Shown piece after piece: positions 45,014 to 53,639 of a stretch of 64,000 nt of DNA (position 1 is its first letter; every line of letters begins with the position of its first letter). Source of the stretch: an uncultured Clostridia bacterium (lineage in GTDB: Bacteria; Bacillota; Clostridia; Christensenellales; Borkfalkiaceae). The DNA lies in assembly GCA_944354125.1 (NCBI GenBank), contig CALVPT010000004.1, positions 1 through 64,000 on the forward strand, given 5' to 3'. Made by a program: the position numbers and the translations under genes. The notes beneath the pieces are model-generated. The model was not told the DNA's origin. It did not search any database and saw nothing but the letters and a program-made list of their open reading frames with translations.

Positions 45014-46439
45014 AGAAACCGATCCCCTTTAAAAATTCCAGAGTATTGGACATTGTCTTGAACACGGCGGTATTTTCGAGTATCCTGCGGCATATGCTGC
45101 CCAGCTCCTTTCTTATAGCCGCCCTTGCATCGCCGCCTATTTGCTTTGCCTCCTCATAGACGAGCGAAAACTCCTTTAAATCGTCGTCGAGCGAGCCGCG
45201 CTCCATGCACTCCGCAACGCGCGAAAGCTGCGCCTCTAACCTTCCTGGGAGTATGAAAAGTCCCTGCGCCTCGATAAGGCCTATCGATTCCTTCTTTATG
45301 GAGTGGAACTCGGGGTGGGCGTGAAATACGCCGTCGGGGTACTGTTCGCTGGTTATGTTGCTCCTTAAAATGAGGTTCATTTCGTAGCCGTCTTCCGTCT
45401 TTATGACGGTAGGGCTGACGGCGTTGTGCACCCCGTCCTTATCCTCGGCGATTATTCCGAGTTCGGGATTATCGTATGAGCACCACGCAACCCTTATGCG
45501 CTCAGACGCGTCGGCTATACGGTCGCGGTCTTTCCCCTCTATGCGGATTACCGTGCCCGGCCAGTCGGGTATGCCGAACTTAAGCTCAGGGTAAAGGTCG
45601 TTAGACAGATATTTCTTTACGGGCGCCCTGTGCAGGGGCAGACGTTCGCCTCCGCCCTGAAAATGGTCGTGTGCGAGCACGCTGCCGCCAATCCTGGGCA
45701 GGGGCGCGTTGCAGCCTATGAAATAGTGAGGGAATATGTCGACGAAGTCCATGAGCTTACAGAAAGTCGACCTGTCTACATACATTGGTGTATGCCTGCA
45801 ATTTACGGCTATGCCGTGCTCGTTGAAGTAGCCGTATGGCGAATACTGCCAGAAGAAGTCCTCGCCGCCGAGCTTTAGGGAAACCGTCCTTAAAGTACGT
45901 TTATTGCGCGGCGCATAGCCCTCGTTTTCGCGGCATATGACGCATTTTGGATAGCCGCCTGCAACCGAATTGCCCTTTGCCGCCTTCTTGGGGTCACGGA
46001 ATTCGGGCTTGGCTTTATTTATTGTCACGGTAAGGCCGTCCTCGTCGAAACGGGGATTTTTGTCGAGCACGGCGCGCCTTACGTAGTAGTTGTGCACGCA
46101 GTAGGAATACAGCCAGTCGGTAGCTGCCTTGCTCCCCTCTTCTTTGAGAATGCTCTGAAATTTATCGTCCGTCTGCGAGGGGGTGAGCGACAGCGCCGCC
46201 ATTACCGCGTCGGCGACGGCATCGACCGAAAATTCCCTGCCGCTCTCCTCGAGAGCGGAACAAAGCTCGGCAACGAGCTCGTCGGGGCTTATGCACTCTT
46301 CAACCTCTTCGGGGGTAAACGTATCCGCGTCGAACATGGAAAGAAGGGTATTTACAGCGTAAGATACATCCCTACCGTCGAGAAGGAGATTGCGCCTTGC
46401 ATATGAAATGAGTTTGTTTATCACGGTATTGAGGGACAT
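45006..46439 (-). CDS. galT: Galactose-1-phosphate uridylyltransferase (Firmicutes type)
   Basis: GalT swaps UMP between UDP-glucose and galactose-1-phosphate. At 477 residues it belongs to the long GalT family of Firmicutes rather than the 350-residue E. coli type. Visible features: CVICRENEGYAPRNKRTL, the histidine-rich SVLAHDHFQGG, and ADPEFHS-like FHAHPEFHSIKKE near the end. Located between the beta-galactosidase and galK. Confidence 0.94.
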   Translation of the reverse strand: MSLNTVINKLISYARRNLLLDGRDVSYAVNTLLSMFDADTFTPEEVEECISPDELVAELCSALEESGREFSVDAVADAVMAALSLTPSQTDDKFQSILKEEGSKAATDWLYSYCVHNYYVRRAVLDKNPRFDEDGLTVTINKAKPEFRDPKKAAKGNSVAGGYPKCVICRENEGYAPRNKRTLRTVSLKLGGEDFFWQYSPYGYFNEHGIAVNCRHTPMYVDRSTFCKLMDFVDIFPHYFIGCNAPLPRIGGSVLAHDHFQGGGERLPLHRAPVKKYLSNDLYPELKFGIPDWPGTVIRIEGKDRDRIADASERIRVAWCSYDNPELGIIAEDKDGVHNAVSPTVIKTEDGYEMNLILRSNITSEQYPDGVFHAHPEFHSIKKESIGLIEAQGLFILPGRLEAQLSRVAECMERGSLDDDLKEFSLVYEEAKQIGGDARAAIRKELGSICRRILENTAVFKTMSNTLEFLKGIGFYG

Positions 46440-46453
46440 CTTACCACCTCTTT

Positions 46454-48808
46454 TTATATAACTGCAATTTCCGCGCTGCCCGACAGCGTTCCGTCGGTAG
46501 CCGAAATTTCTATGTTTCCGCCCGTCGCCTTGACTACCGCGAGCGCCCTGCCGTAATAGGTATACGTGCTGTCGCCGTTGTAGCCCTCCTCGTTATAGGG
46601 ACAGGCATTGCCTACGGCGAGCAGCTTTCCGCCCTTGACGGACACCTTTACCTTCTTGCGGTTGAGGGGTTTTACTACGCCGTTCGCGTCCGTGTAGTCG
46701 AGCTTTACGAAGGCAATCTGACCATTTCTGACTTGTGTCTTTTCGGGAAGCACGGAAAGATAGGTGTCGTCGCCTGCGGTGACGAGGCTGTTCCTCGCAA
46801 TCTCCCTGCCGTCCTTATCCTTTGCCACGGCGCAGATTTCGCCTCCGCGGTAGGTCACTTTGAAGTCAAAGCGGCAATTCTTTCTGAATTTCTTTGCTCC
46901 GACCTTTTTGCCGTTTATGTACAGCTCTATTCTCGGCGCGCGCGAGTAAACCTCTACCCTTGCCTTTTTGCCGTCCAGACCGTTCCAGCTCCACGAGGGA
47001 ATGGCGTTGGAGAACTTCCACGCCGAAGGCGAATGTTTTTCGTCCGTATGGCTGACGGGCACGACGGCTATCTGCGGCTTATCTTCAAGCTCGAACGCAA
47101 CCTTTGTATAGAGCGCCTCGCCCAAGGGGTTGCCTATCAGGTCTATTCTGCCGCTGCCTGCCGTTATCCAGCCTGCGCCGTGCAGGAAGTCGGGGGCGTA
47201 TTCCCTGTACTCCCAGCTGCCTACGCCCACCTCGCCGAGGTAGTCCATGCCTGCCCAGACGAAGTCGCCTATGAGAGCGGGATTATCCTTTGCAATCTCC
47301 CAGAACGCATATGCGTCCGAACAGAAGGTCTCGCTGCCGAGGATTATCCTTTCGGGGTATTTCTTTATGTCGTGACGGTATCTCTTTATGCCGTAGTTAT
47401 AGCCTGCCACGTCCATCACGGCATAGCAATCCCTCGTCTTTCGGTCGCAGCCGGGAAGGCACGCCATAGTCTTCATGAACGAGTCGCCCATAAGCCCTGC
47501 AAGGTTATTGAAGAACTCGCTGCCCACCTTCTTGTTGGGGTTCTTTTCGGCCTTTTTATCGCTGTACTGCCCGAAACCGAGGGCATACAGATAGTTGAAG
47601 AAGATATTTACGCCCGTAGTTACGGGGCGGTCGGGGTCATATTCCTTGCATACCGCCTTCATGGACTTGAAGAACTCTATGCCGCGCTTTTCGCCCGTTT
47701 CCGCAACCTCGTTGCCCAGCGAGTACATGATTACCGAGGGGTGGTTGTAGTCCTTTTCTATCATATCCTTTATGTCGCGCGCATACCAGTCGGTTATGTA
47801 GTCGGCATAGTCATAGCGGTTCTTGTGGATATACCACATGTCCACGTATTCGTCCATAACTAACATGCCCAGCCTGTCGCAGGCGTCGAGTAACGCCTTG
47901 GAGCAGGGGTTATGCGCCGAACGTATGGCATTGTAGCCGTATTCCTTTAAGATGCGTATCTTCCTCTCCTCCGCCTCGGCATAGCACCTTGCGCCGAGTA
48001 TGCCGTTATCGTGATGTATGCACGCGCCGCGGATGATTACCCTTTCGCCGTTTATCTTGAGCCCGTCGGTATGGTCGCAGGTAAGCGTGCGTATGCCGAA
48101 GCTGACGCTCTGCACGTCTCCTTCATACTTAGCCCTGCACTCGTAGAGCTGAGGGTCGTCGGGCGACCAGAACTTTGCATCGGGAATTTCAACGGCGAAT
48201 ACCGCATCGCCGTCGCTCTGCACCTTTTTTGCGGATGCGACCTCCCTGCCGTCCTTGAGTATCTTTACCGCCACTTCGCCGACGCCCGTCGTCCTTACCG
48301 TAACCTCTATCGCGGCGGGATAGAGCGAGAGCGTGCGCACCTTTACGCCGTTCAATACCACTCTCTTCCTGTCGCCGACATACATATGAACGGGACGATA
48401 GATGCCGGCGCCCGAATACCAGCGGTTGTTGGGCTGGTCGGCATTGCGCGCTATTACCCTCATCTCGTTCTCTTCGCCGTATTTAAGCTTGTCGTTTGCG
48501 GTGACGTAAAAATTAGTATAGCCGTAGGGGCGATATACCGCCTTCTGGCCGTTGATGTACACCTCGGCATTGCGGTAGACGCCCTCGAATTCAAATATTA
48601 TGTCCTTGCCCTCGTACTCCTTGGGCACGGTGAACTTCTTTACGTACTCATAGTCAAAGCCGAGAAACCAGCCCGTATTGACGCCGGCTTCGGCATCATT
48701 CGTGCGCTTTTCATATATGGCGGCGTCGTGCGGAAGTTCGATATTTTGCCACTCGCCCTCGCCGAGGTGCCTGTATGCCCAGCCGCCGTTGAAGTCAATC
48801 TTTTTCAT
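46454..48808 (-). CDS. GH2 beta-galactosidase
   Basis: The 784-residue cytosolic GH2 enzyme has the sugar-binding domain (about 10-170, ending WYSGAGIYRPVHMYV), Ig-like domain (175-265, ending FGIRTL), the barrel with acid/base Glu in MYSLGNEVAETGEK and nucleophile Glu in ILGSETFCSDA, and C-terminal beta domains. Heading a galT-galK-galE operon, it most likely hydrolyses lactose or other beta-galactosides. A GGGGGA ribosome site precedes the ATG. It is divergent from the AraC regulator. Confidence 0.92.
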   Translation of the reverse strand: MKKIDFNGGWAYRHLGEGEWQNIELPHDAAIYEKRTNDAEAGVNTGWFLGFDYEYVKKFTVPKEYEGKDIIFEFEGVYRNAEVYINGQKAVYRPYGYTNFYVTANDKLKYGEENEMRVIARNADQPNNRWYSGAGIYRPVHMYVGDRKRVVLNGVKVRTLSLYPAAIEVTVRTTGVGEVAVKILKDGREVASAKKVQSDGDAVFAVEIPDAKFWSPDDPQLYECRAKYEGDVQSVSFGIRTLTCDHTDGLKINGERVIIRGACIHHDNGILGARCYAEAEERKIRILKEYGYNAIRSAHNPCSKALLDACDRLGMLVMDEYVDMWYIHKNRYDYADYITDWYARDIKDMIEKDYNHPSVIMYSLGNEVAETGEKRGIEFFKSMKAVCKEYDPDRPVTTGVNIFFNYLYALGFGQYSDKKAEKNPNKKVGSEFFNNLAGLMGDSFMKTMACLPGCDRKTRDCYAVMDVAGYNYGIKRYRHDIKKYPERIILGSETFCSDAYAFWEIAKDNPALIGDFVWAGMDYLGEVGVGSWEYREYAPDFLHGAGWITAGSGRIDLIGNPLGEALYTKVAFELEDKPQIAVVPVSHTDEKHSPSAWKFSNAIPSWSWNGLDGKKARVEVYSRAPRIELYINGKKVGAKKFRKNCRFDFKVTYRGGEICAVAKDKDGREIARNSLVTAGDDTYLSVLPEKTQVRNGQIAFVKLDYTDANGVVKPLNRKKVKVSVKGGKLLAVGNACPYNEEGYNGDSTYTYYGRALAVVKATGGNIEISATDGTLSGSAEIAVI

Positions 48809-48896
48809 AGTTTATCCCCCTCTTAGTTTACTTTCGGACATTCAGGGAAAGCGCAGAAAATATTGCCTTTCTGCACGCCCTTTATTTTACGGTTAT

Positions 48897-48997
48897 ATAG
48901 TAACAAAAAATGTGAAAGATTACAAGAATTCTTTTTACGAATTATGGACAATTTTTTACTTTTTTATATTGACACCTGCGAATGAATGGCATATAAT
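48897..48997. promoter_or_regulatory. Divergent promoters of the galactose operon (-) and araC-type gene (+)
   Basis: Minus: TTGTAA (48920-48925), 17 bp, TACTAT (48897-48902). Plus: TTGACA (48969-48974), 17 bp, TATAAT (48992-48997). The 43 bp between the -35 boxes is AT-rich, with room for AraC binding. Confidence 0.75.
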
Positions 48998-49030
48998 CGG
49001 AAGTGGAAAAATTTGAAAGGACATACGGCA

Positions 49031-49903
49031 ATGAAGATAAGCAGACAGCAATGGAATCTCGGAGAGGGCGGTGTCTGGGCAGGGCGGTACAAAAATTCGC
49101 AGAACCTGCCGCACTGGCACTATGACTGCGAACTGTTCACCGTCGATAAGGGCGCATTGGACGTAATGTGCAACGGCACGGTCTACCGCGTGGAGAGCGG
49201 TCAGAGCTTTTTCATAGACAGCGGTCTGGTGCACTATACGCACGCGCTGTCGCCCGACACGGAAATTACGATGATTGTATTCGACTACGGCATTATAAAG
49301 CCGTTTGCCGCAGGGCTTGCGCTTGAAATTCCCATAATCTCTGCCGACTACGGACTGCACGCCCTGTATGACGAGGTAATGGGAGAGATTAAGTCGCGAA
49401 AGCCGCTTTACAGCTACCGCGCCGCGATAGACGTTGCAAAGTGCATGACCGACATTTACCGCGGCGAACGCACCTGCCCTTCCGGCGCAAAGGACGGCCG
49501 CACAGACAGGTTAAAGGCGCTCATGAGCGACATAGACGAAAATTATGCCGACTATGACCTGACCGCCGCCGCAAAGTTCATGAATATGAACTCCTCCTAC
49601 TTTTCAAGGCTGTTTCACGCCGTGACGGGCATATCGTTCAACAGATATCTGACCTATGTTCGGTGCGCAAACGCCGTGAATATGATAAAGTCGGATAAGG
49701 ACCTGACCATGACGGAGATTGCGCTTGCCTGCGGCTTTACCACCATACGCAACTTCAACCGCATTTTCAGAGCATATACGGGCTATGCCCCGACAAGACT
49801 GCCTGACGGCTACGTAATGCAGGAAAATTTTATCCCCGTCAGCGCAAGCGAAAATAACCCCACGCTCAACGAGTGCATACTTTTAGAGCGCTCTGACGGG
49901 TGA
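49031..49903 (+). CDS. AraC family transcriptional regulator (cupin sensor)
   Basis: The 290-residue protein has an N-terminal cupin sugar-sensing domain (about 15-100, LPHWHYDCELFTVDKGAL) and a C-terminal pair of helix-turn-helix motifs (about 175-275, NMNSSYFSRLFHAVTGISF and TEIALACGFTTIRNFNRIFRAYTG). The start at 49031 is chosen since the longer frame would begin inside the -10 box. Divergent from the galactose operon, which it probably activates. Confidence 0.9.
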   Translation: MKISRQQWNLGEGGVWAGRYKNSQNLPHWHYDCELFTVDKGALDVMCNGTVYRVESGQSFFIDSGLVHYTHALSPDTEITMIVFDYGIIKPFAAGLALEIPIISADYGLHALYDEVMGEIKSRKPLYSYRAAIDVAKCMTDIYRGERTCPSGAKDGRTDRLKALMSDIDENYADYDLTAAAKFMNMNSSYFSRLFHAVTGISFNRYLTYVRCANAVNMIKSDKDLTMTEIALACGFTTIRNFNRIFRAYTGYAPTRLPDGYVMQENFIPVSASENNPTLNECILLERSDG

Positions 49904-49932
49904 AAAATACATACATTTCGGCATAACAGCAT

Positions 49933-49972
49933 AAAAACTCCCGAAGAAGGTTTTGTCTCTTCGGGAGTTTTT
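49933..49972. terminator. Bidirectional terminator between convergent operons
   Basis: A 15-bp stem (49933-49947 and 49958-49972) with A-rich and T-rich flanks, ending the AraC gene on one side and the rhamnose operon on the other. Confidence 0.85.
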
Positions 49973-50009
49973 CGGGTTATATCTTTAAGGAGATTTTCCG
50001 AGTATGCTG

Positions 50010-51155
50010 TCAGATGAGCGACTTATAGAGCGCGATAATATCTTCCTTGGTGGGGTCCTTGGGGTTGCCGGGACGGCAGGCATCGTCCATTGCGGACTGC
50101 GCGAGGAAGTCGATATCCTCTTCCTTTACGATGTTCTTGAGGTCTGCGGGAATGCCTACATCGTGAGAAAGCTGCTTTACAGCCTCGATTGCTGCCTTTC
50201 TGTACTCTTCCTGCGTCATATCGTCTACGCCCTTTACGCCCATTGCCCTTGCAATCTCGCGGTACTTTTCGCCCGTTGCAGGTGCATTATATTCCATAAC
50301 GGTGGGCAGAATTATGGCATTTGCCACGCCGTGAGGGGTATCGTACAGCGCGCCGAGAGGGTGTGCCATGGAGTGAACTATGCCGAGACCTACATTAGAG
50401 AAGCCCATGCCTGCGATATACTGGCCGAGAGCCATTCCCTCTCTTCCTTCGGGAGTGTTTGCAACCGCGCCGCGGAGCGACTTGGAGATAATTTCAATTG
50501 CCTTGAGGTGGAACATATCCGAGAGCTCCCAAGCGCCCTTGGTGATGTAGCCTTCGATTGCGTGGGTAAGTGCGTCCATACCCGTTGCGGCGGTCAGACC
50601 CTTGGGCATTGTCGACATCATTTCGGGGTCGATTACTGCAACTACGGGGATATCGTGGGGATCTACGCACACGAACTTGCGGTTCTTTTCTACGTCGGTT
50701 ATGACGTAGTTTATGGTAACTTCTGCCGCCGTGCCTGCCGTGGTGGGTACGGCGATTATGGGAACGGAGGGCTTTTTGGTATCAACCGCGCCCTCGAGGC
50801 TTCTTACGTCCTCGTGCTCGGGGTTGGCGATTATTATGCCTACTGCCTTAGACGTATCCATAGACGAGCCGCCGCCGATTGCTATTATGTAGTCTGCGCC
50901 GCTCTTCTTGAATGCCGCAACGCCAGTCTGCACGTTTTCGATAGTGGGGTTGGGCTTGATGTTCGAATACAGCTCGTATGCATAGCCGTTGTCCTCGAGC
51001 ACCTTGAGTACCTTGTCGGTTACGTGGAACTTTACGAGGTCGGGGTCGGAGCATACGAATGCCTTCTTAAAGCCGCGCTTTCTTACCTCGTCGGCTATTG
51101 CCTTAATAGCTCCTGCGCCGTGATAGCTTGTCTCGTTCAATATAAACCTGTTCAT
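50010..51155 (-). CDS. fucO: Lactaldehyde reductase (iron-containing alcohol dehydrogenase)
   Basis: FucO reduces L-lactaldehyde to L-1,2-propanediol with NADH. The 381-residue group III alcohol dehydrogenase has the nucleotide-binding GGGSSMDTSKAVG and the iron-binding Asp/His set in HSMAHPLGALYDTPHGVANA. ATG 51155 follows GGAGG. The last gene of the rhamnose operon, which supports lactaldehyde as substrate; it may also reduce methylglyoxal products from the adjacent mgsA. Confidence 0.93.
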   Translation of the reverse strand: MNRFILNETSYHGAGAIKAIADEVRKRGFKKAFVCSDPDLVKFHVTDKVLKVLEDNGYAYELYSNIKPNPTIENVQTGVAAFKKSGADYIIAIGGGSSMDTSKAVGIIIANPEHEDVRSLEGAVDTKKPSVPIIAVPTTAGTAAEVTINYVITDVEKNRKFVCVDPHDIPVVAVIDPEMMSTMPKGLTAATGMDALTHAIEGYITKGAWELSDMFHLKAIEIISKSLRGAVANTPEGREGMALGQYIAGMGFSNVGLGIVHSMAHPLGALYDTPHGVANAIILPTVMEYNAPATGEKYREIARAMGVKGVDDMTQEEYRKAAIEAVKQLSHDVGIPADLKNIVKEEDIDFLAQSAMDDACRPGNPKDPTKEDIIALYKSLI

Positions 51156-51190
51156 TAATTTATCCTCCTGATTTATTTTCGGGTGAGTGC

Positions 51191-51553
51191 CTATTTTATT
51201 ATGCAATCGGCTGTCGACACGTTTGTCGCAATGGGTACGTCATAGACGACGGCAATTCTAAGGAGCGCCTTGACGTCGGGGTCGTGCGGTTGTGCTGTCA
51301 GAGGATCGCACAAGAATACTATTGCATCTATCTTGCCTTCGGCAACGTGCGCGCCTATCTGCTGGTCGCCGCCAAGAGGGCCCGAGAGATAGCTCTTGAC
51401 GGGCAGTCCCGTGGCTTCCTCCACCATCTTGGACGTGTGTCCCGTGCCGCAGAGTTCATACTCTTTGAGTATCTCTTTATTCCTCTTTGCCCACTCTATG
51501 ATTTCCTGCTTCTTGCCATCGTGCGCGATCAGCGCGATTACCTTCTTCTTCAT
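51191..51553 (-). CDS. mgsA: Methylglyoxal synthase
   Basis: MgsA converts dihydroxyacetone phosphate to methylglyoxal and phosphate. The 120-residue protein shows [10 protein letters not shown], the [15 protein letters not shown] phosphate loop, the [12 protein letters not shown] motif with the catalytic Asp, and [17 protein letters not shown]. Length is normal. It begins one base after the rhaD stop and precedes fucO; rhaD makes its substrate, so it probably shunts the three-carbon phosphate of rhamnose cleavage. Confidence 0.95.
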   Translation of the reverse strand: MKKKVIALIAHDGKKQEIIEWAKRNKEILKEYELCGTGHTSKMVEEATGLPVKSYLSGPLGGDQQIGAHVAEGKIDAIVFLCDPLTAQPHDPDVKALLRIAVVYDVPIATNVSTADCIIK

Positions 51554-52387
51554 TTATAAATCCAAAAAGTCCTTTCTGTATTTAACGCCGAAGAGCTCGA
51601 CAAGTTTTACCATGTCTTCATCCTTGATGGTGTTGACCCTCGGGCGGTTGCATATGAGCATATAGATCTGCGCAGCCTTTTCAACCGTCTCGATGAGGCC
51701 GAAGGTCTCGTCAAGCGTCTTGCCTGCGCCATAGATGCCGTGCATTGCCCAGACGACTAAGCGGAACTCCTCCATCTTCTTTGCAGTTGCCTTGCCTATC
51801 TCGCTCGTGCCGCAGAGCATCCAGGGAAGTATGCCCACGCCCTCGGGGAATACGACTATGCACTCCGTGCACATCTCCCAGAGCGTATGCGTGAACTTCT
51901 TTTCGTCCAGCTCGTGCACGAAGTTCATTGCAAGCGTGTTCGTAGGGTGCGAGTGTATGACTACTCTGTTTTCGGGGTCTACCTTAAGCCTTGCCATATG
52001 GCTCATCATGTGAGCAGGGAACTCGGACGTGGGTCTGCCGCCGTCCTTGAAGCCCCATAAAAGCTCGATATGCTTGCCGTCCTTGCCAATTCTCACTATG
52101 CCGAGATTGGTCTCGGGGTCGCCCTCTACGTTCTTGAAGTATTTGCCCGTGCCGGTCACGATGAAGTACTTGCCGATAAGCGGAGTTATGTCGAAGTCCA
52201 CTTCGTTTACGCCCATCAGGGGTATATCTCTTATGACGTTATCGATATCAAGATACTCCTTGACTTCCTTTTCGTCAAGCATATAGCTGATATTTCCGCC
52301 GTTTCTCTCGTCCCAGCCGAGACGATACATATTTGCCGCCGTTGCGCACATCTCCCTTACAAAGGGTGCCGTCATTATATCTTTCAT
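51554..52387 (-). CDS. rhaD: Rhamnulose-1-phosphate aldolase
   Basis: RhaD cleaves L-rhamnulose-1-phosphate to dihydroxyacetone phosphate and L-lactaldehyde. The 277-residue zinc-dependent class II aldolase has ERNGGNISYML, the metal-binding VIHSHPTNTLAM and WAMHGIYGAGKTLDE (second His). The ATG overlaps the rhaA stop by 4 bp. Confidence 0.95.
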   Translation of the reverse strand: MKDIMTAPFVREMCATAANMYRLGWDERNGGNISYMLDEKEVKEYLDIDNVIRDIPLMGVNEVDFDITPLIGKYFIVTGTGKYFKNVEGDPETNLGIVRIGKDGKHIELLWGFKDGGRPTSEFPAHMMSHMARLKVDPENRVVIHSHPTNTLAMNFVHELDEKKFTHTLWEMCTECIVVFPEGVGILPWMLCGTSEIGKATAKKMEEFRLVVWAMHGIYGAGKTLDETFGLIETVEKAAQIYMLICNRPRVNTIKDEDMVKLVELFGVKYRKDFLDL

Positions 52388-53628
52388 ACTCGCTCCTTTA
52401 ATATTTCACTTTCATATTCTCTTATCGTCGTGAGGTAGTCCTCTTTGAGTCCCTGACGCTCGAGATATTCCTGCCATACTGCGCCGAAGGGCAACGTCTT
52501 GTACTCCTCCTGCTTTACCATGAGCGCCGTGAAGTCTGCATCCTTTTGCAGCTTCTTGAGCTCGTCGTGGTTGATGAGGAGCGCAAACAGAAGCGCCTTC
52601 TGCATAGCCCTCTGTCCCGTTACCCACGCAGACAGTCTGTTTATGCTTGCATCGAAGTAGTCAAGACCGATGAGCACCTTTTCGGTAGCATCGTTTCTGA
52701 CTATCTCCTTGGCAATCTCTTTGAGCTCGTCCTCGAAAAGTACTACGTGGTCTGAATCCCACCTTACGCCCCTCGTTACGTGAAGAGCGACTTTGTCATA
52801 GAAGGCGAGAAGTGCGGGAATTTTATCCGACACGTACTCTAAGGGGTGATAGTGTCCGTTATCCAGAAGGCAGCAGATGTCGTTCTTTGCGGCGTAGTTC
52901 TGGTAGAATTCGTTGGAACCCACGGTATAGCTTTCGACGCCTATGCCGAACACCTTGCTTTCAACCGCTACTATTACCTTGCTCTTGTCATACTTGATTG
53001 CAAGTATTTCGTCCAGCGACTTCTTTAAGCGAAGTCTGGGGGTAAGCCTGTCCGCAGGCACGTCCTTGTAGCCGTCAGGTATCCAGATATTCATCATTGT
53101 CGGCGTTCCCATTTCGTCGGCGAGATATTCTGATATCTTAATGCACGCCTTGCAGTGCTCTACCCAGAACTTTCTTACAGTTTCGTCGGGCGAGGAGAGC
53201 GTAAGCCCGTCCTTTACCATCTTATGGGAGAACATAGTGGGGTTGAAGTCTATGCCTGCAAGCCCCAGCTCCTTTGCAAACTTAACCCAGGGCGCGAAGT
53301 GCTCGGGGCGGTATGCGTCCCTGTCCACCTCTTCGCCGCTTAAAATTGCATAGCTGGCGTGAAGGTTGAGACGCTTTGTGCCGGGCATAAGCGAAAATGC
53401 CTTCTTTATGTCGGCTTTCAGCTCCTCGAAGTTTCTCGCTCTTCCGGGGTAGTTGCCCGTAGTCTGTATGCCGCCCGAAAGCGCTCCGCCGCCGTCAAGG
53501 CCTATTACGTCGTCGCCCTGCCAGCAGTGCACCGACACGGGTATCCTTTCAAGCTTGGCTATCGCCGCCTCGGTGTCTATTCCGTATGCGGCATACTGCT
53601 CTTTTGCAAGCTTATATATCTCGCTCAT
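52384..53628 (-). CDS. rhaA: L-rhamnose isomerase
   Basis: RhaA converts L-rhamnose to L-rhamnulose. The 414-residue protein matches the family throughout: VSVHCWQGDDVIGLDG, GGIQTTGNYPGRA, LNLHASYA, NIWIPDGYKDVPADR and DNGHYHPLE with metal ligands. Normal length. It lies 11 bp after rhaB and overlaps rhaD by 4 bp. Confidence 0.97.
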   Translation of the reverse strand: MSEIYKLAKEQYAAYGIDTEAAIAKLERIPVSVHCWQGDDVIGLDGGGALSGGIQTTGNYPGRARNFEELKADIKKAFSLMPGTKRLNLHASYAILSGEEVDRDAYRPEHFAPWVKFAKELGLAGIDFNPTMFSHKMVKDGLTLSSPDETVRKFWVEHCKACIKISEYLADEMGTPTMMNIWIPDGYKDVPADRLTPRLRLKKSLDEILAIKYDKSKVIVAVESKVFGIGVESYTVGSNEFYQNYAAKNDICCLLDNGHYHPLEYVSDKIPALLAFYDKVALHVTRGVRWDSDHVVLFEDELKEIAKEIVRNDATEKVLIGLDYFDASINRLSAWVTGQRAMQKALLFALLINHDELKKLQKDADFTALMVKQEEYKTLPFGAVWQEYLERQGLKEDYLTTIREYESEILKERV

Positions 53629-53639
53629 AAGTTATCTCC

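Noticed and set aside
50004..51158. 384-residue plus-strand frame opposite fucO, and similar frames at 46733-47863, 36852-37916 and 4643-5389
   Set aside because: All are shadows of conserved enzymes on the other strand and their translations lack recognisable domains.
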